Assembly: GCA_016791005.1 (NCBI GenBank)
Contig: JAEUNY010000054.1
Coordinates: 1 to 64,000, forward strand
Direction: 5' to 3'
Source: Zoogloeaceae bacterium
Lineage (GTDB): Bacteria > Pseudomonadota > Gammaproteobacteria > Burkholderiales > Rhodocyclaceae
DNA length: 64,000 nt
Part shown: one piece after another, positions 34,631 to 42,868 of the stretch
Position numbering within the stretch: position 1 is the first letter of the stretch
Layout: the number at the start of each line of letters is the position of its first letter
Notes under the pieces: generated by a model
Seen by the model: only the letters and a program-made list of their open reading frames with translations
Told to the model about the DNA's origin: nothing
The model's database searches: none
Translations under genes and position numbers: made by a program

Positions 34631-36391
34631 TCACTTGCTTACTTGAACGGTGGTCGAGCCGACGTTACCCGCTGCGTCGGAAACGTCCAACCGCACCGTG
34701 TGAGTACCAGAAGACGCCTTCCGGGAGTTCCAGTTGTACGACACGCTAGACCCAGAAGACGAGGCGACAAGCTTTCCATCGATGTACAACTTGGCATTCA
34801 TGACAGCAATGTTGTCCGACCCTACGCCTTGAATACCAACGGTATTTTTTACAGTGCTGCCATTGCCAGGATTGGTAATAGTTGCCGTAGGCGCAATCGT
34901 ATCCACGACATTGGAAACAGTCGCCGCGATACTGCTAGACGAGTAATTGCCTGCAGCATCGTAAGCGTAAGCGGTGATCGTCACAGGGCCATCGGCGATG
35001 GTGCTGGAATCCCAGCTGAACCCATGGGGCGCCATGTTGTCGCTCCCGACCGGCACCCCATTCACCATCAGGTCGACCCGGTCCACACCCACGTTGTCGC
35101 TCGCACTGACGGAAACGTTGACGATGCCTTTAACAATCCCCCCATCGCCGGGAGAAGTGATCGAGACCGTAGGTGGAGTCGTGTCGCTCGCGACGGCAAC
35201 GACGGCAGCTTGGGCTGCCGCCGCAACGTTGACTCGTCCCCAGCCAAAAAACACGTCTTTACCCGCAGAACCAAGATCGGTAGCAGTTGAGAGCAAGACG
35301 TTTTCCACCTGGGTGTTGGGCAGAGCGGGATTAGAAGCCATGACTGTCGCGACCGCACCCGCTACGACAGGGCTCGAAAAAGAGGTGCCTTGCCATTGCC
35401 CGTATCCCCCGCCGCGATTGGTGGTCAGGATATACGTTCCTGGAGCGGCGATATCGACATAGCTACCATAGCTTGAAAAGCTAGCAAGATTGTCGGCGCT
35501 GTCGGTCGCCGAAACAGTCACCACGAGGTCAGTCGGCGAAATGCTTTGGCTAGTTCCGCTATTGCCTGCTGCAACGACGGTTAAGCCATCCTTGCCTTTC
35601 ATGTACTTCGCCGCATTGAGGATCGTGGAACTTCCCGTCACGCCATCAAAGCTAATATTCGCGACCCGTGCTCCATTATTTGCCGCCCAAGTCAGGGCCG
35701 AGGCTATAGCGCTATCCGTCGCAAATCCAGTCGAATCCGCGACGCGAAGCGGCATGATTTTCGCGTTGTAAGCCACAGACGCGACACCAATTCCATTGTT
35801 CCCAGCCGCGGCGGCCGTTCCCGCAACGGCCGTTCCGTGACCATGTACATCAGAGTAGTCAGAGTTGTTATTGTAAAAATTCCAGCCCGCGACTATGTGC
35901 GGCTGCAGGTCAGGGTGGGAACCATCGACGCCGGTGTCGATGATCGCAATTGTGATGCCATTCCCGGTCGAAATATCCCATGCGGCCGGCGCACCAATTT
36001 TTGACAAATGCCATTGACCGCCGGCCGACGGGTCATTGACCGAGCCTGAGATCGGCCGGTACTTGTCGAGTTCAGCAAACTTCAAATGAGGATTTTTGCT
36101 CATCAACGCGGCAACGGATTTTTCGGAACCTTTGGTTGCCAGTTGGACAACAAAAACGTTCAGCCCGTCGATTTTGCCGATGGGTGTTGCGCCATGGGCT
36201 TTAAGAATCTTTTTGAACTCAGGATCGGGCAGGCCCGATTTAGCTTGCACCAGGAGGCGGCCAGGTACCCAATTTTCAGTCGTCGTGGATGCAGCAAACG
36301 CAGAGACGCCAGCAAACGCACCACTGATCAGGAGAGGAAGAAGGCGGACGGTGCGGCGGAAGGCGGTGGATTTTTTTTGGAGTGCGCTCAT
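34631..36391 (-). CDS. Secreted S8 family serine protease (subtilase) with two Ig-like domains
   Basis: About 586 residues. A signal peptide covers residues ~1-34 (RLLPLLISGAFAGVSAFAAS), a propeptide ~40-112, then the catalytic domain: Asp152 in IIDTGVDGSHPDL, His185 in HGHGTAVAG, Asn277 in AAGNSGT and Ser337 in GTSFSSPVVAG. Two tandem bacterial Ig-like domains follow (DTTPPTVSITSPGDG and DTIAPTATITNPGNG, about 90 residues each). It is exported and probably acts on extracellular or matrix proteins. The ATG at 36391 is chosen because upstream codons fall in the riboswitch leader. A GEMM-I riboswitch and a sigma-28-like promoter precede it. Confidence 0.94.
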   Translation of the reverse strand: MSALQKKSTAFRRTVRLLPLLISGAFAGVSAFAASTTTENWVPGRLLVQAKSGLPDPEFKKILKAHGATPIGKIDGLNVFVVQLATKGSEKSVAALMSKNPHLKFAELDKYRPISGSVNDPSAGGQWHLSKIGAPAAWDISTGNGITIAIIDTGVDGSHPDLQPHIVAGWNFYNNNSDYSDVHGHGTAVAGTAAAAGNNGIGVASVAYNAKIMPLRVADSTGFATDSAIASALTWAANNGARVANISFDGVTGSSTILNAAKYMKGKDGLTVVAAGNSGTSQSISPTDLVVTVSATDSADNLASFSSYGSYVDIAAPGTYILTTNRGGGYGQWQGTSFSSPVVAGAVATVMASNPALPNTQVENVLLSTATDLGSAGKDVFFGWGRVNVAAAAQAAVVAVASDTTPPTVSITSPGDGGIVKGIVNVSVSASDNVGVDRVDLMVNGVPVGSDNMAPHGFSWDSSTIADGPVTITAYAYDAAGNYSSSSIAATVSNVVDTIAPTATITNPGNGSTVKNTVGIQGVGSDNIAVMNAKLYIDGKLVASSSGSSVSYNWNSRKASSGTHTVRLDVSDAAGNVGSTTVQVSK

Positions 36392-36485
36392 TTTCTCGAT
36401 CCCTTTTAGCTCTGTCGGCCTAGGGGCCAGACAATGAGATCGAGCGCGCAGAAACAGGAAGTCCCTCAGGAAAGGACGCACCTAT

Positions 36486-36573
36486 GCTGCCCTGGCGATC
36501 CCGCTGTCATGGGGTTTCCCCTTTAGACCGGTGATTTTGCGTCGCCGCCTTTCGGCGGTTTTGCCCTTGCAGG
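36486..36573 (-). ncRNA. Cyclic-di-GMP-I (GEMM-I) riboswitch
   Basis: The minus strand reads AGGGCAAAACC, a GAAA-capped stem (CCGCCGAAAGGCGG), CGACGCAAAATC, then ACCGGTCTAA opening the receptor stem (GTC-TAA-AGGGGAAACCCCA-TGAC) and a 3' strand ATCGCCAGGGC. All landmarks of the GEMM-I aptamer are present in the right order. It sits about 95 bases upstream of the subtilase start. Ligand and sign of control are inferred from the family. Confidence 0.92.
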
Positions 36574-36600
36574 TCAGTCCAGCATGTGCTGGATGCACCC

Positions 36601-36627
36601 TCTACGGCGAAGCGTGTGAAATCTTTA
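36601..36627 (-). promoter_or_regulatory. Candidate sigma-28 (FliA) promoter ahead of the second GEMM riboswitch
   Basis: On the minus strand: TAAAGATT, 11 bases, GCCGTAGA, against the FliA consensus TAAAGTTT-N11-GCCGATAA (12 of 16 positions, exact spacing). The predicted start near 36592 is about 20 bases before the aptamer. Confidence 0.5.
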
Positions 36628-36758
36628 ACGATTTATTGTCGAAATAGAACCTCCCCTTACGTCCTGCTACAACTTTCGCCTAATTCGTAACAAAATTTCT
36701 CCTGAAAAACCAATCAATAACGGTGTTTTTGACTGGCAATCAAGCGACCAAACATGCG

Positions 36759-37718
36759 TCAGACATACAGCCAGAATTCGGCGTCGGATTCGGCTCCAAG
36801 CGCCGCCAGCAGGGCCACTCGAGCCTTTGCCGGCGGCAAGGCTGAAACGAGCGCGGGGAGAATTTCTTGCCCAGGTTTAGGCGGCAGGGTTTTGCCACTA
36901 CGCGCGACAAGGACTGTCGTCACCCCTCCTCCGGCAGCCGCGATAACTGAATGGCGCCAGGCTTCCGGCATGCTGGCGTTGCCCGGGAGCGCAAGCACGA
37001 CTCCCCGTGCGCCTTTCTCGCGGGCTGCCTCAAGCATATCCGGCGCGCTGCCCGCCCCAATAAGGAGGACATCCACCCGAGGTAAAGGCCCATCTGGAGC
37101 GACGGGCAGGGCCTTTTCACGAGGAACAACGGCCCTAAAGATCTGGATCGGTGAGGTCCTGCCCACGACCCCGCCCTCTCCGCTCGAAAATGCATCCAGC
37201 CGATCCGGCGAGGATTTCGTGACATCGCGGGCGGCGTGGATGCGCTGATGGAGAACGGCGAGGACCCCCAACCCTCGGGCCTTCGGACTCGCTGCAACCG
37301 TCACAGCATCCAGGAGATTCATTGGTCCATCCGGCGAGGGCGCGTTGGCCGGGCGCATGGCCCCGGTGAAGACCACCGGTTTAGGTGATTGCGTCACGAG
37401 ATCAACGTAAAAAGCCGACTCTTCCAGAGTATCCGTCCCGTGGGTGACCACCACGCCATCCACGTCATCCCGCGCCAAAGCGGCGTGGACCGCCCTGGCC
37501 AGACCCCGCCAATGCTCCGGCGTCATGTCGCGACTATCCAGGTTGTAAAGCTGCTCAACGGTCAGGTCGGCGACAGCGAAGAGCCCCGGAACACTTGCGA
37601 TGAGTTGCTCGGCGGTCAGCACCCCAGCTGCATAGTGCTGGGGGGCGTTCACATCGTCGGCGACTCCGGCGATGGTCCCGCCAGTCGCGATCAAATGGAC
37701 GCTGGCGCGCTTCGCCAT
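36759..37718 (-). CDS. Asparaginase/glutaminase family protein
   Basis: A protein of about 319 residues. It hydrolyses asparagine (or glutamine) to the acid and ammonia. Both catalytic threonines are seen: Thr15 in IATGGTIAG and Thr95 in VVTHGTDTLEES, with LDSRDMT supplying the substrate-binding Ser62 and FTGAMRP. There is no signal peptide, so a cytoplasmic enzyme is likely. The ATG at 37718 is chosen over a longer open frame that overlaps gltL. It begins 16 bases after the gltL stop, so the enzyme is probably made with the acidic amino acid importer. Confidence 0.93.
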   Translation of the reverse strand: MAKRASVHLIATGGTIAGVADDVNAPQHYAAGVLTAEQLIASVPGLFAVADLTVEQLYNLDSRDMTPEHWRGLARAVHAALARDDVDGVVVTHGTDTLEESAFYVDLVTQSPKPVVFTGAMRPANAPSPDGPMNLLDAVTVAASPKARGLGVLAVLHQRIHAARDVTKSSPDRLDAFSSGEGGVVGRTSPIQIFRAVVPREKALPVAPDGPLPRVDVLLIGAGSAPDMLEAAREKGARGVVLALPGNASMPEAWRHSVIAAAGGGVTTVLVARSGKTLPPKPGQEILPALVSALPPAKARVALLAALGAESDAEFWLYV

Positions 37719-37734
37719 GGTCGGATCGAATGTC

Positions 37735-38469
37735 CTAGTGGTGAAGAATCTTGGCCAGGAACTGCTGGGCCCGCTCGGAGCGGGGATTTCCAAAGAAGGT
37801 GTCTTTGGCGTCGTCCTCCACGATGCGTCCGCCATCCATGAAAATCACCCGGTTCGCCACCTTGCGGGCAAATCCCATCTCATGGGTTACTACCATCATG
37901 GTCATGCCCTCGGCCGCCAGTTCCACCATCACATCGAGCACTTCATTGATCATTTCAGGATCGAGAGCCGAGGTCGGCTCGTCGAAGAGCATGCAGATGG
38001 GGTCCATCGACAACGCCCGGGCAATGGCCACGCGCTGCTGCTGCCCGCCGGACAATTGGCCGGGAAACTTTTCGGCCTGGGCGGAAAGGCCAACCCGGGC
38101 CAGGAGATTCAAGCCCTTCTCGCGGGCCAACTCGCGCGGGCGCCCCAAGACCTTGACCTGCCCGATGGTGAGGTTGTCGACGATGCTCATGTGGGGGAAG
38201 AGTTCAAAGTGCTGGAACACCATCCCAACCCGGGCCCGCAGCTTAGGCAGATTTGTGGCCGAGGCGCCCACCGACACGCCGTCCACCACAATTTCCCCCT
38301 GCTGGAACGGCTCGAGGGCATTCACACATTTGATGAGCGTAGACTTTCCGGACCCGGATGGCCCACACACCACCACCACCTCACCCTTTTCCACTTGGGT
38401 GGAGCAGTCGGCGAGGACCTGGAACTTGTCGTACCACTTGAAAACGTGGCGAATTTCGATCATGGCCAT
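37735..38469 (-). CDS. gltL: Glutamate/aspartate ABC importer ATPase
   Basis: A protein of 244 residues, close to E. coli GltL/GlnQ: Walker A GPSGSGKST, Q-loop VFQHFELFPH, signature LSGGQQQRVAIARAL, Walker B MLFDEPTSALDPE, and the closing MDGGRIVEDDAKDTFFGNPR with the polar amino acid subfamily hallmarks. It energises the GltJK permease. It is the fourth gene of the gltIJKL operon. Confidence 0.95.
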   Translation of the reverse strand: MAMIEIRHVFKWYDKFQVLADCSTQVEKGEVVVVCGPSGSGKSTLIKCVNALEPFQQGEIVVDGVSVGASATNLPKLRARVGMVFQHFELFPHMSIVDNLTIGQVKVLGRPRELAREKGLNLLARVGLSAQAEKFPGQLSGGQQQRVAIARALSMDPICMLFDEPTSALDPEMINEVLDVMVELAAEGMTMMVVTHEMGFARKVANRVIFMDGGRIVEDDAKDTFFGNPRSERAQQFLAKILHH

Positions 38470-38476
38470 AGCGGGC

Positions 38477-39142
38477 TCAGCGGACGATGGCGATCTTTCG
38501 GTTCAGCCGGCGCACCAGGAGGGACAGGCTGAAACAAATCGCGAAATAGATGACGGCGACGAAGAGGTACATCTCCACCGGGCGGTTGTAGTTGCGGCCG
38601 GTGATTTCGGCCGCCTTGAGGAGATCCTTGGCCCCGATCGCATAGACGAGGGAGGTGTCCTGAAACAGCACGATAGTCTGGGTCAGCAGCACCGGCAGCA
38701 TGTTGCGCACGGCCTGGGGCAACACGATATGCATCATGGTCTGGGCGTAGGTCATGCCCAGGGCGTAGCCAGCATTGACCTGACCGCGGGACACGCTCTG
38801 GATTCCAGCCCGCATGATCTCGCTGTAATACGCCGCCTCAAAGGCGGTGAAGGTGATCATCGCCGAACGCTCCGCCCCCATCGGCTTACCGGTGAGGAGC
38901 GGGATGATCAGGAAAAACCACAGAATCACCATGAGCAATGGAATCGAGCGCATGGTATTCACGTAAACCGCCGCCGCGCCGGCCAAAACTGGCCCGCCGG
39001 ACAAACGGGCGAGCGCCAGCAACGTTCCGAAAATGACCCCGCCGGTCATCGCCACCACCGTCAGCTGCAGACTGTAGAGCAGGCCCTGGCCCAGGAAGGG
39101 CAGGCTTGCGGGGATTACGCTCCAGTCGAATCCGGCCAACAT
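38477..39142 (-). CDS. gltK: Glutamate/aspartate ABC importer permease GltK
   Basis: A protein of 221 residues with five spans and a HisMQ-type permease domain: LQLTVVAMTGGVIFGTLLAL, the periplasmic/cytoplasmic loop YVNTMRSIPLLMVILWFF, and the ATPase-contact EAA loop in the region NAGYALGMTYAQTMMHIVLPQA. It pairs with GltJ. It is separated from gltL by seven bases and from gltJ by nine. Confidence 0.94.
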   Translation of the reverse strand: MLAGFDWSVIPASLPFLGQGLLYSLQLTVVAMTGGVIFGTLLALARLSGGPVLAGAAAVYVNTMRSIPLLMVILWFFLIIPLLTGKPMGAERSAMITFTAFEAAYYSEIMRAGIQSVSRGQVNAGYALGMTYAQTMMHIVLPQAVRNMLPVLLTQTIVLFQDTSLVYAIGAKDLLKAAEITGRNYNRPVEMYLFVAVIYFAICFSLSLLVRRLNRKIAIVR

Positions 39143-39151
39143 CGCTGGCTC

Positions 39152-39889
39152 CTACTTCCCCGCGGCGATGAAGCCCGGAACCCGGGTCCGCCGCTCGATG
39201 AAGGCCATGCCGCGATTGGCGAGGAAGGCGCAGAGAAAATACAGCACCGTCACCGCCAGGTAGGTTTCGATCCCCTGTTCGGAATCCTCCTGCATCTGCC
39301 GAGCCTGGAAGGTCAATTCCAGCACCCCGATGGCGAAGGCCACCGACGAGTTCTTGAAAATGTTCATGAACTCGGAAGTGAGGGGCGGGATGATGATGCG
39401 GAAGGCCATCGGCAGGATCACGTAGCGATAGGCCTGGGGCAGGGTAAAGCCCAGCGCCAGGGCCGCCATGCGCTGCCCCCGGGGCAGACTCTGGATCCCT
39501 GCCCGCACCTGCTCCGCGATGCGCGCCGAGGTGAAAAGGCCAAGGCAGATCGCCGCAGTCACGAACTCCTTGGCTGGCATATCCTGCTTCACCCACAGCG
39601 CAAGGTCCCTTGGCAACAGCTCGGGCACGACGAAAAACCACAAAAAGAGCTGTACCAGCAGCGGCACATTGCGAAACACCTCGACCCAGGCATTGCCAAT
39701 CGCCAGCGGCGCACGGCCCGGCAGGGTCCTCAGGGTACCCATCACCGCCCCCATCGCCAGGGCGATCAACCAGGCCGTGAGGGCCACCGCCAGGGTCCAG
39801 CCGAGACCGGAAATCAGCCAGTCCAGGTAGGTCTCTTCCCCCGCCTGGACGGTCTGAAAGTAGATGCCCCAGTTCCAGTGGTAATTCAC
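39152..39889 (-). CDS. gltJ: Glutamate/aspartate ABC importer permease GltJ
   Basis: A protein of about 245 residues. The true start is a GTG at 39889 (VNYHWNWGIYFQ), which matches the E. coli GltJ N-terminus; an open frame continues upstream in antiphase to gltI but is not coding. Seen are VEVFRNVPLLVQLFLWFFVVP and the EAA loop in QSLPRGQRMAALALGFTLPQAYRYVILP. It forms a heterodimer with GltK in the inner membrane. Confidence 0.94.
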   Translation of the reverse strand: MNYHWNWGIYFQTVQAGEETYLDWLISGLGWTLAVALTAWLIALAMGAVMGTLRTLPGRAPLAIGNAWVEVFRNVPLLVQLFLWFFVVPELLPRDLALWVKQDMPAKEFVTAAICLGLFTSARIAEQVRAGIQSLPRGQRMAALALGFTLPQAYRYVILPMAFRIIIPPLTSEFMNIFKNSSVAFAIGVLELTFQARQMQEDSEQGIETYLAVTVLYFLCAFLANRGMAFIERRTRVPGFIAAGK

Positions 39890-39939
39890 GCTGCACCCCT
39901 GCGCCGGCCGACGGCGGTGTTGCCCATGAGTCCCGCGGG

Positions 39940-40851
39940 TTACTTGGAGTTGTAGGCTTCCGCCGGCTGGTCGTTGGGGTTCTGCAAGGCCGCCTTGAGG
40001 GCGTCGCCCATCGGGAAGGCGAGATTCACCCCCTTGGGCGGGATGGGCGACATGAACCACTTGCTGTAGAGCTTTTCCAACTCGCCACTCTTGCCCATGC
40101 CGGCGACGGTGGCGTGCACCAAGCCTTTGAACTGCGGGTCGTCCTTGCGGAACATGATGGCGATGGGCTCCACCGATAGCGTCTCGCCGACGATCGCATA
40201 GTCGCCAGGAGCCTTGGAACTTGCGATCAGGCCGAGCAACAGGTTGTCGTCCATCACGAAGGCCACCGCCCGATCCGTCTCCAACATCAGGAAAGAGTCG
40301 GCGTGGTCCTTGCCGTAGACCTCCTTGAAATTGATGTTCTTGCCCTTTTCGTTTGCGCGCATGAGCTGCACGCTGGTCGTCCCAGTGGTGGTCGCCACCG
40401 GCTTGCCGTCCAGCTGGGTGAGGCTGGTGATGCCGGAAGCCTTCTTGACCGCCATGCGCACGGCCGTCACGTAGGTGGTGGGCGCGAAGGCCACCTGATT
40501 CTGGCGGGCGGTGTTGTTGGTGGTGGACCCGCATTCCAGATCGACGGTCCCGTTGGTCACCAGAGGAATCCGGTTCTGGGAGGTGACCGGCTGGGTCTCG
40601 ACCTTGAGCGCTGGCAGCCCAAGCTTGCCTTTCACCGCATCGAGGATCTTCATGCAAATATCGATGTGGTAGCCCACCGGCTTCTGGTTCTGATCCAGAT
40701 AGCTGAGCGGGAAAGATGATTCCCGGATCCCCATGACCAGGGTCCCCGAATCCTTGACCTTTTTGAGGGTGCCGGAAAGCTCCTCGGCCGCCGCTACTTG
40801 CGCCACCAACCAGCCCGCCAAGGCCACCCCAAGCATGGAAGACATCTTCAT
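39940..40851 (-). CDS. gltI: Glutamate/aspartate periplasmic binding protein
   Basis: A protein of about 303 residues with a signal peptide (MKMSSMLGVALAGWLVAQVAAA). Family-3 solute-binding motifs are present: LVMGIRESSFPLSYLDQNQKPVGYHIDICMKI (ligand pocket Arg), LVTNGTVDLECGSTTNN and TTGTTSVQLMR. It delivers glutamate/aspartate to GltJKL. The ATG at 40851 has AGGAG seven bases upstream; the open frame extends further but is not natural. It is the first gene of the operon. Confidence 0.95.
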   Translation of the reverse strand: MKMSSMLGVALAGWLVAQVAAAEELSGTLKKVKDSGTLVMGIRESSFPLSYLDQNQKPVGYHIDICMKILDAVKGKLGLPALKVETQPVTSQNRIPLVTNGTVDLECGSTTNNTARQNQVAFAPTTYVTAVRMAVKKASGITSLTQLDGKPVATTTGTTSVQLMRANEKGKNINFKEVYGKDHADSFLMLETDRAVAFVMDDNLLLGLIASSKAPGDYAIVGETLSVEPIAIMFRKDDPQFKGLVHATVAGMGKSGELEKLYSKWFMSPIPPKGVNLAFPMGDALKAALQNPNDQPAEAYNSK

Positions 40852-40901
40852 GGGAATCTCCTGAGATGTGCGCGGATCCCCGAAGACCCGCTTCTTTGGT
40901 G

Positions 40902-40930
40902 ATTCTAGCCCCCATTTCGCGGCCCGACGA
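40902..40930 (-). promoter_or_regulatory. Candidate promoter of the gltIJKL operon
   Basis: On the minus strand, a weak TCGTCG and a good TAGAAT are 17 bases apart, with a predicted start near 40895, about 45 bases before the gltI ATG. Confidence 0.35.
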
Positions 40931-40968
40931 TGCCCCCGGCCTGCCGGGAGCCCCATCCGGTGCAGCGC

Positions 40969-42720
40969 TTACATCTCCCGGTAGGCTGCGATGCGCCGAT
41001 CGCGCTCGCTTTGCAGCAGCTCATGCACCGATTCCTCGGGCTCACCGAGGAGCTCCAGCGTCATGCCCGCCAACTGCAGCCCAACCTCCAGGGAATCCGG
41101 GATCACCCCCTGGACCCCGGCCCGTCGCAACTCGAGGGCGTGACGCTCGTCCTGGACCCGGGCCAGGATCGGCACCCGCGGCGCCAGCGCCCGCACGGCC
41201 GCGACGGCGTAGCGGGCCGGCTCGGGATCGTCCATGCTGAGAACCACCGCCGCCGCCCGCTCCAGGTGCAGGCGCCGCAACAACGCCGGTCGCGAGGCAT
41301 CGCCAAAGATGATGGGCATCCCCTTTTTGCGCTGGCGGACCACCTGGCGGGCGTCCGGCTCCACCACCACCATGGGGATCCCACGACGGGCCAACACATT
41401 GCCCACCAGCCGGCCGACCCGTCCAAATCCGGCAATCACCACGTGCCCCGTCAGGTCCGCCGCCACGACCTCACCCCGCTCCCGCTCCCGGCGTCCGAGC
41501 CGGCGATCCAGCGCCTCCCCCAGACGCTGCCCTGCCTTGGCGGCGAGGGGAGTGGCCAGCATGGAAAAACCCACCACCAGCAACATGAACTGCCCCGTTT
41601 CCCGCGGCAGCAGACTGAGCTGGAGCGCCGTGCCCACGACGATGAAGGCGAACTCCCCGCCCTGGGAGAGCAGCACCGCCCCCTCTAGCGCTCGCCCCCA
41701 GGTCAGCCCGCTCACCCTCAACACCGCCAGCAGGATGACCCCCTTGATGAGCATCAGCCCGAGAACCGACAGGGGCAACCAAATCGGTTCGCGCAGCAGC
41801 TCGGCCACGTCAATGCCCATCCCCACCGACATGAAAAACAGGCCCATCAGAAGCCCTTTGAAGGGCTCGATGGTCACCTCCACCTCGTGGCGGAATTCGG
41901 TCTCGGCGATGATCAAGCCAGCCAGCAGGGCGCCCATCGCCATCGACAAGCCCGCTGCCCAGGTGAGGGCCGCAACCCCCAGGCTGGCCAGGAGGGTGAG
42001 GGCGGTGAAGGTGTCCGGCTCCCGCCGCCCGGCCAGATGGTGGAACAGGGGCCGCACGATGCGGGTCCCCACCAGGTAGATGAGCCCCACGGTGAGCAAT
42101 GCCTTGACGGTGGCGAAGCCAAGTAGGGAGAAGAACCCCTGCCCCCCCGGCCCCTCCCCGAGGATGGCGATGAGCACCAGGAGCGGCACCACCGCAAGGT
42201 CCTGAAAGAGGAGGACGGCAAAGCTCATCCTGCCCATGGGCGTGGCAAGCTCCCGGCGCTGGGCCAGGAGTTGCATCACCACCGCCGTCGACGAGAGCGC
42301 CAGGACCAGGCCAAGGATCACCGCCGACTCCACAGTGTTGCCGAACGCCACCGCAATGGCGCCGATGACCAGCGCCGAGAGCGTGACCTGCCCGCCCCCG
42401 GCCCCGAACACCGCCGCGCGCATGGCCCACAGGCGCTCCACGGACATGTCCAGCCCGATGGTGAACATCAGGAACACCACCCCTAGCTCCGCGAAGGTTG
42501 CGACGTCCTCAGTGCGGCCAAAGGTGGTCCAGGCGAGCCAGGGGTAGGCTTCCACCATGCCCCCCAGCCCATAGGGGCCGAGAACGGTCCCCAGGGCGAG
42601 AAATCCGAGTACCGGATTGATGCGCAAGCGTTGCAGGAGGGGAATCAGGATCCCGGAGAGCCCCAAAAACAGAATGGTCTCCCGCAGGTAAGGCAAAGCG
42701 GTGTGTTCGGGCATGGCCAT
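40969..42720 (-). CDS. Kef-type monovalent cation:proton antiporter (CPA2) with TrkA-N domain
   Basis: A protein of 583 residues. The N-terminal ~380 form a CPA2 antiporter with about 12 spans ([45 protein letters not shown]). A TrkA-N nucleotide-binding domain follows, with [21 protein letters not shown] (GxGxxG) and [10 protein letters not shown]. It exchanges K+ or Na+ for protons, gated by NAD(H) in relatives. No KefF/KefG ancillary gene is adjacent. Two in-frame ATG codons (42720 and 42714) are equally plausible. Confidence 0.93.
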   Translation of the reverse strand: MAMPEHTALPYLRETILFLGLSGILIPLLQRLRINPVLGFLALGTVLGPYGLGGMVEAYPWLAWTTFGRTEDVATFAELGVVFLMFTIGLDMSVERLWAMRAAVFGAGGGQVTLSALVIGAIAVAFGNTVESAVILGLVLALSSTAVVMQLLAQRRELATPMGRMSFAVLLFQDLAVVPLLVLIAILGEGPGGQGFFSLLGFATVKALLTVGLIYLVGTRIVRPLFHHLAGRREPDTFTALTLLASLGVAALTWAAGLSMAMGALLAGLIIAETEFRHEVEVTIEPFKGLLMGLFFMSVGMGIDVAELLREPIWLPLSVLGLMLIKGVILLAVLRVSGLTWGRALEGAVLLSQGGEFAFIVVGTALQLSLLPRETGQFMLLVVGFSMLATPLAAKAGQRLGEALDRRLGRRERERGEVVAADLTGHVVIAGFGRVGRLVGNVLARRGIPMVVVEPDARQVVRQRKKGMPIIFGDASRPALLRRLHLERAAAVVLSMDDPEPARYAVAAVRALAPRVPILARVQDERHALELRRAGVQGVIPDSLEVGLQLAGMTLELLGEPEESVHELLQSERDRRIAAYREM

Positions 42721-42868
42721 GGGCAGAAATATTTGGCCCCATTATCGGCCGCCCTTGCCCCGGGCGCAGCCCTCAAGGCGCTTGCGGGCCTTCAAATTCC
42801 CACCTTCAGCGCCGTTAATGAGTCTGCCTGCGAGGCCTACCCCCTTCCGAATAATCGTTTCCGACACC

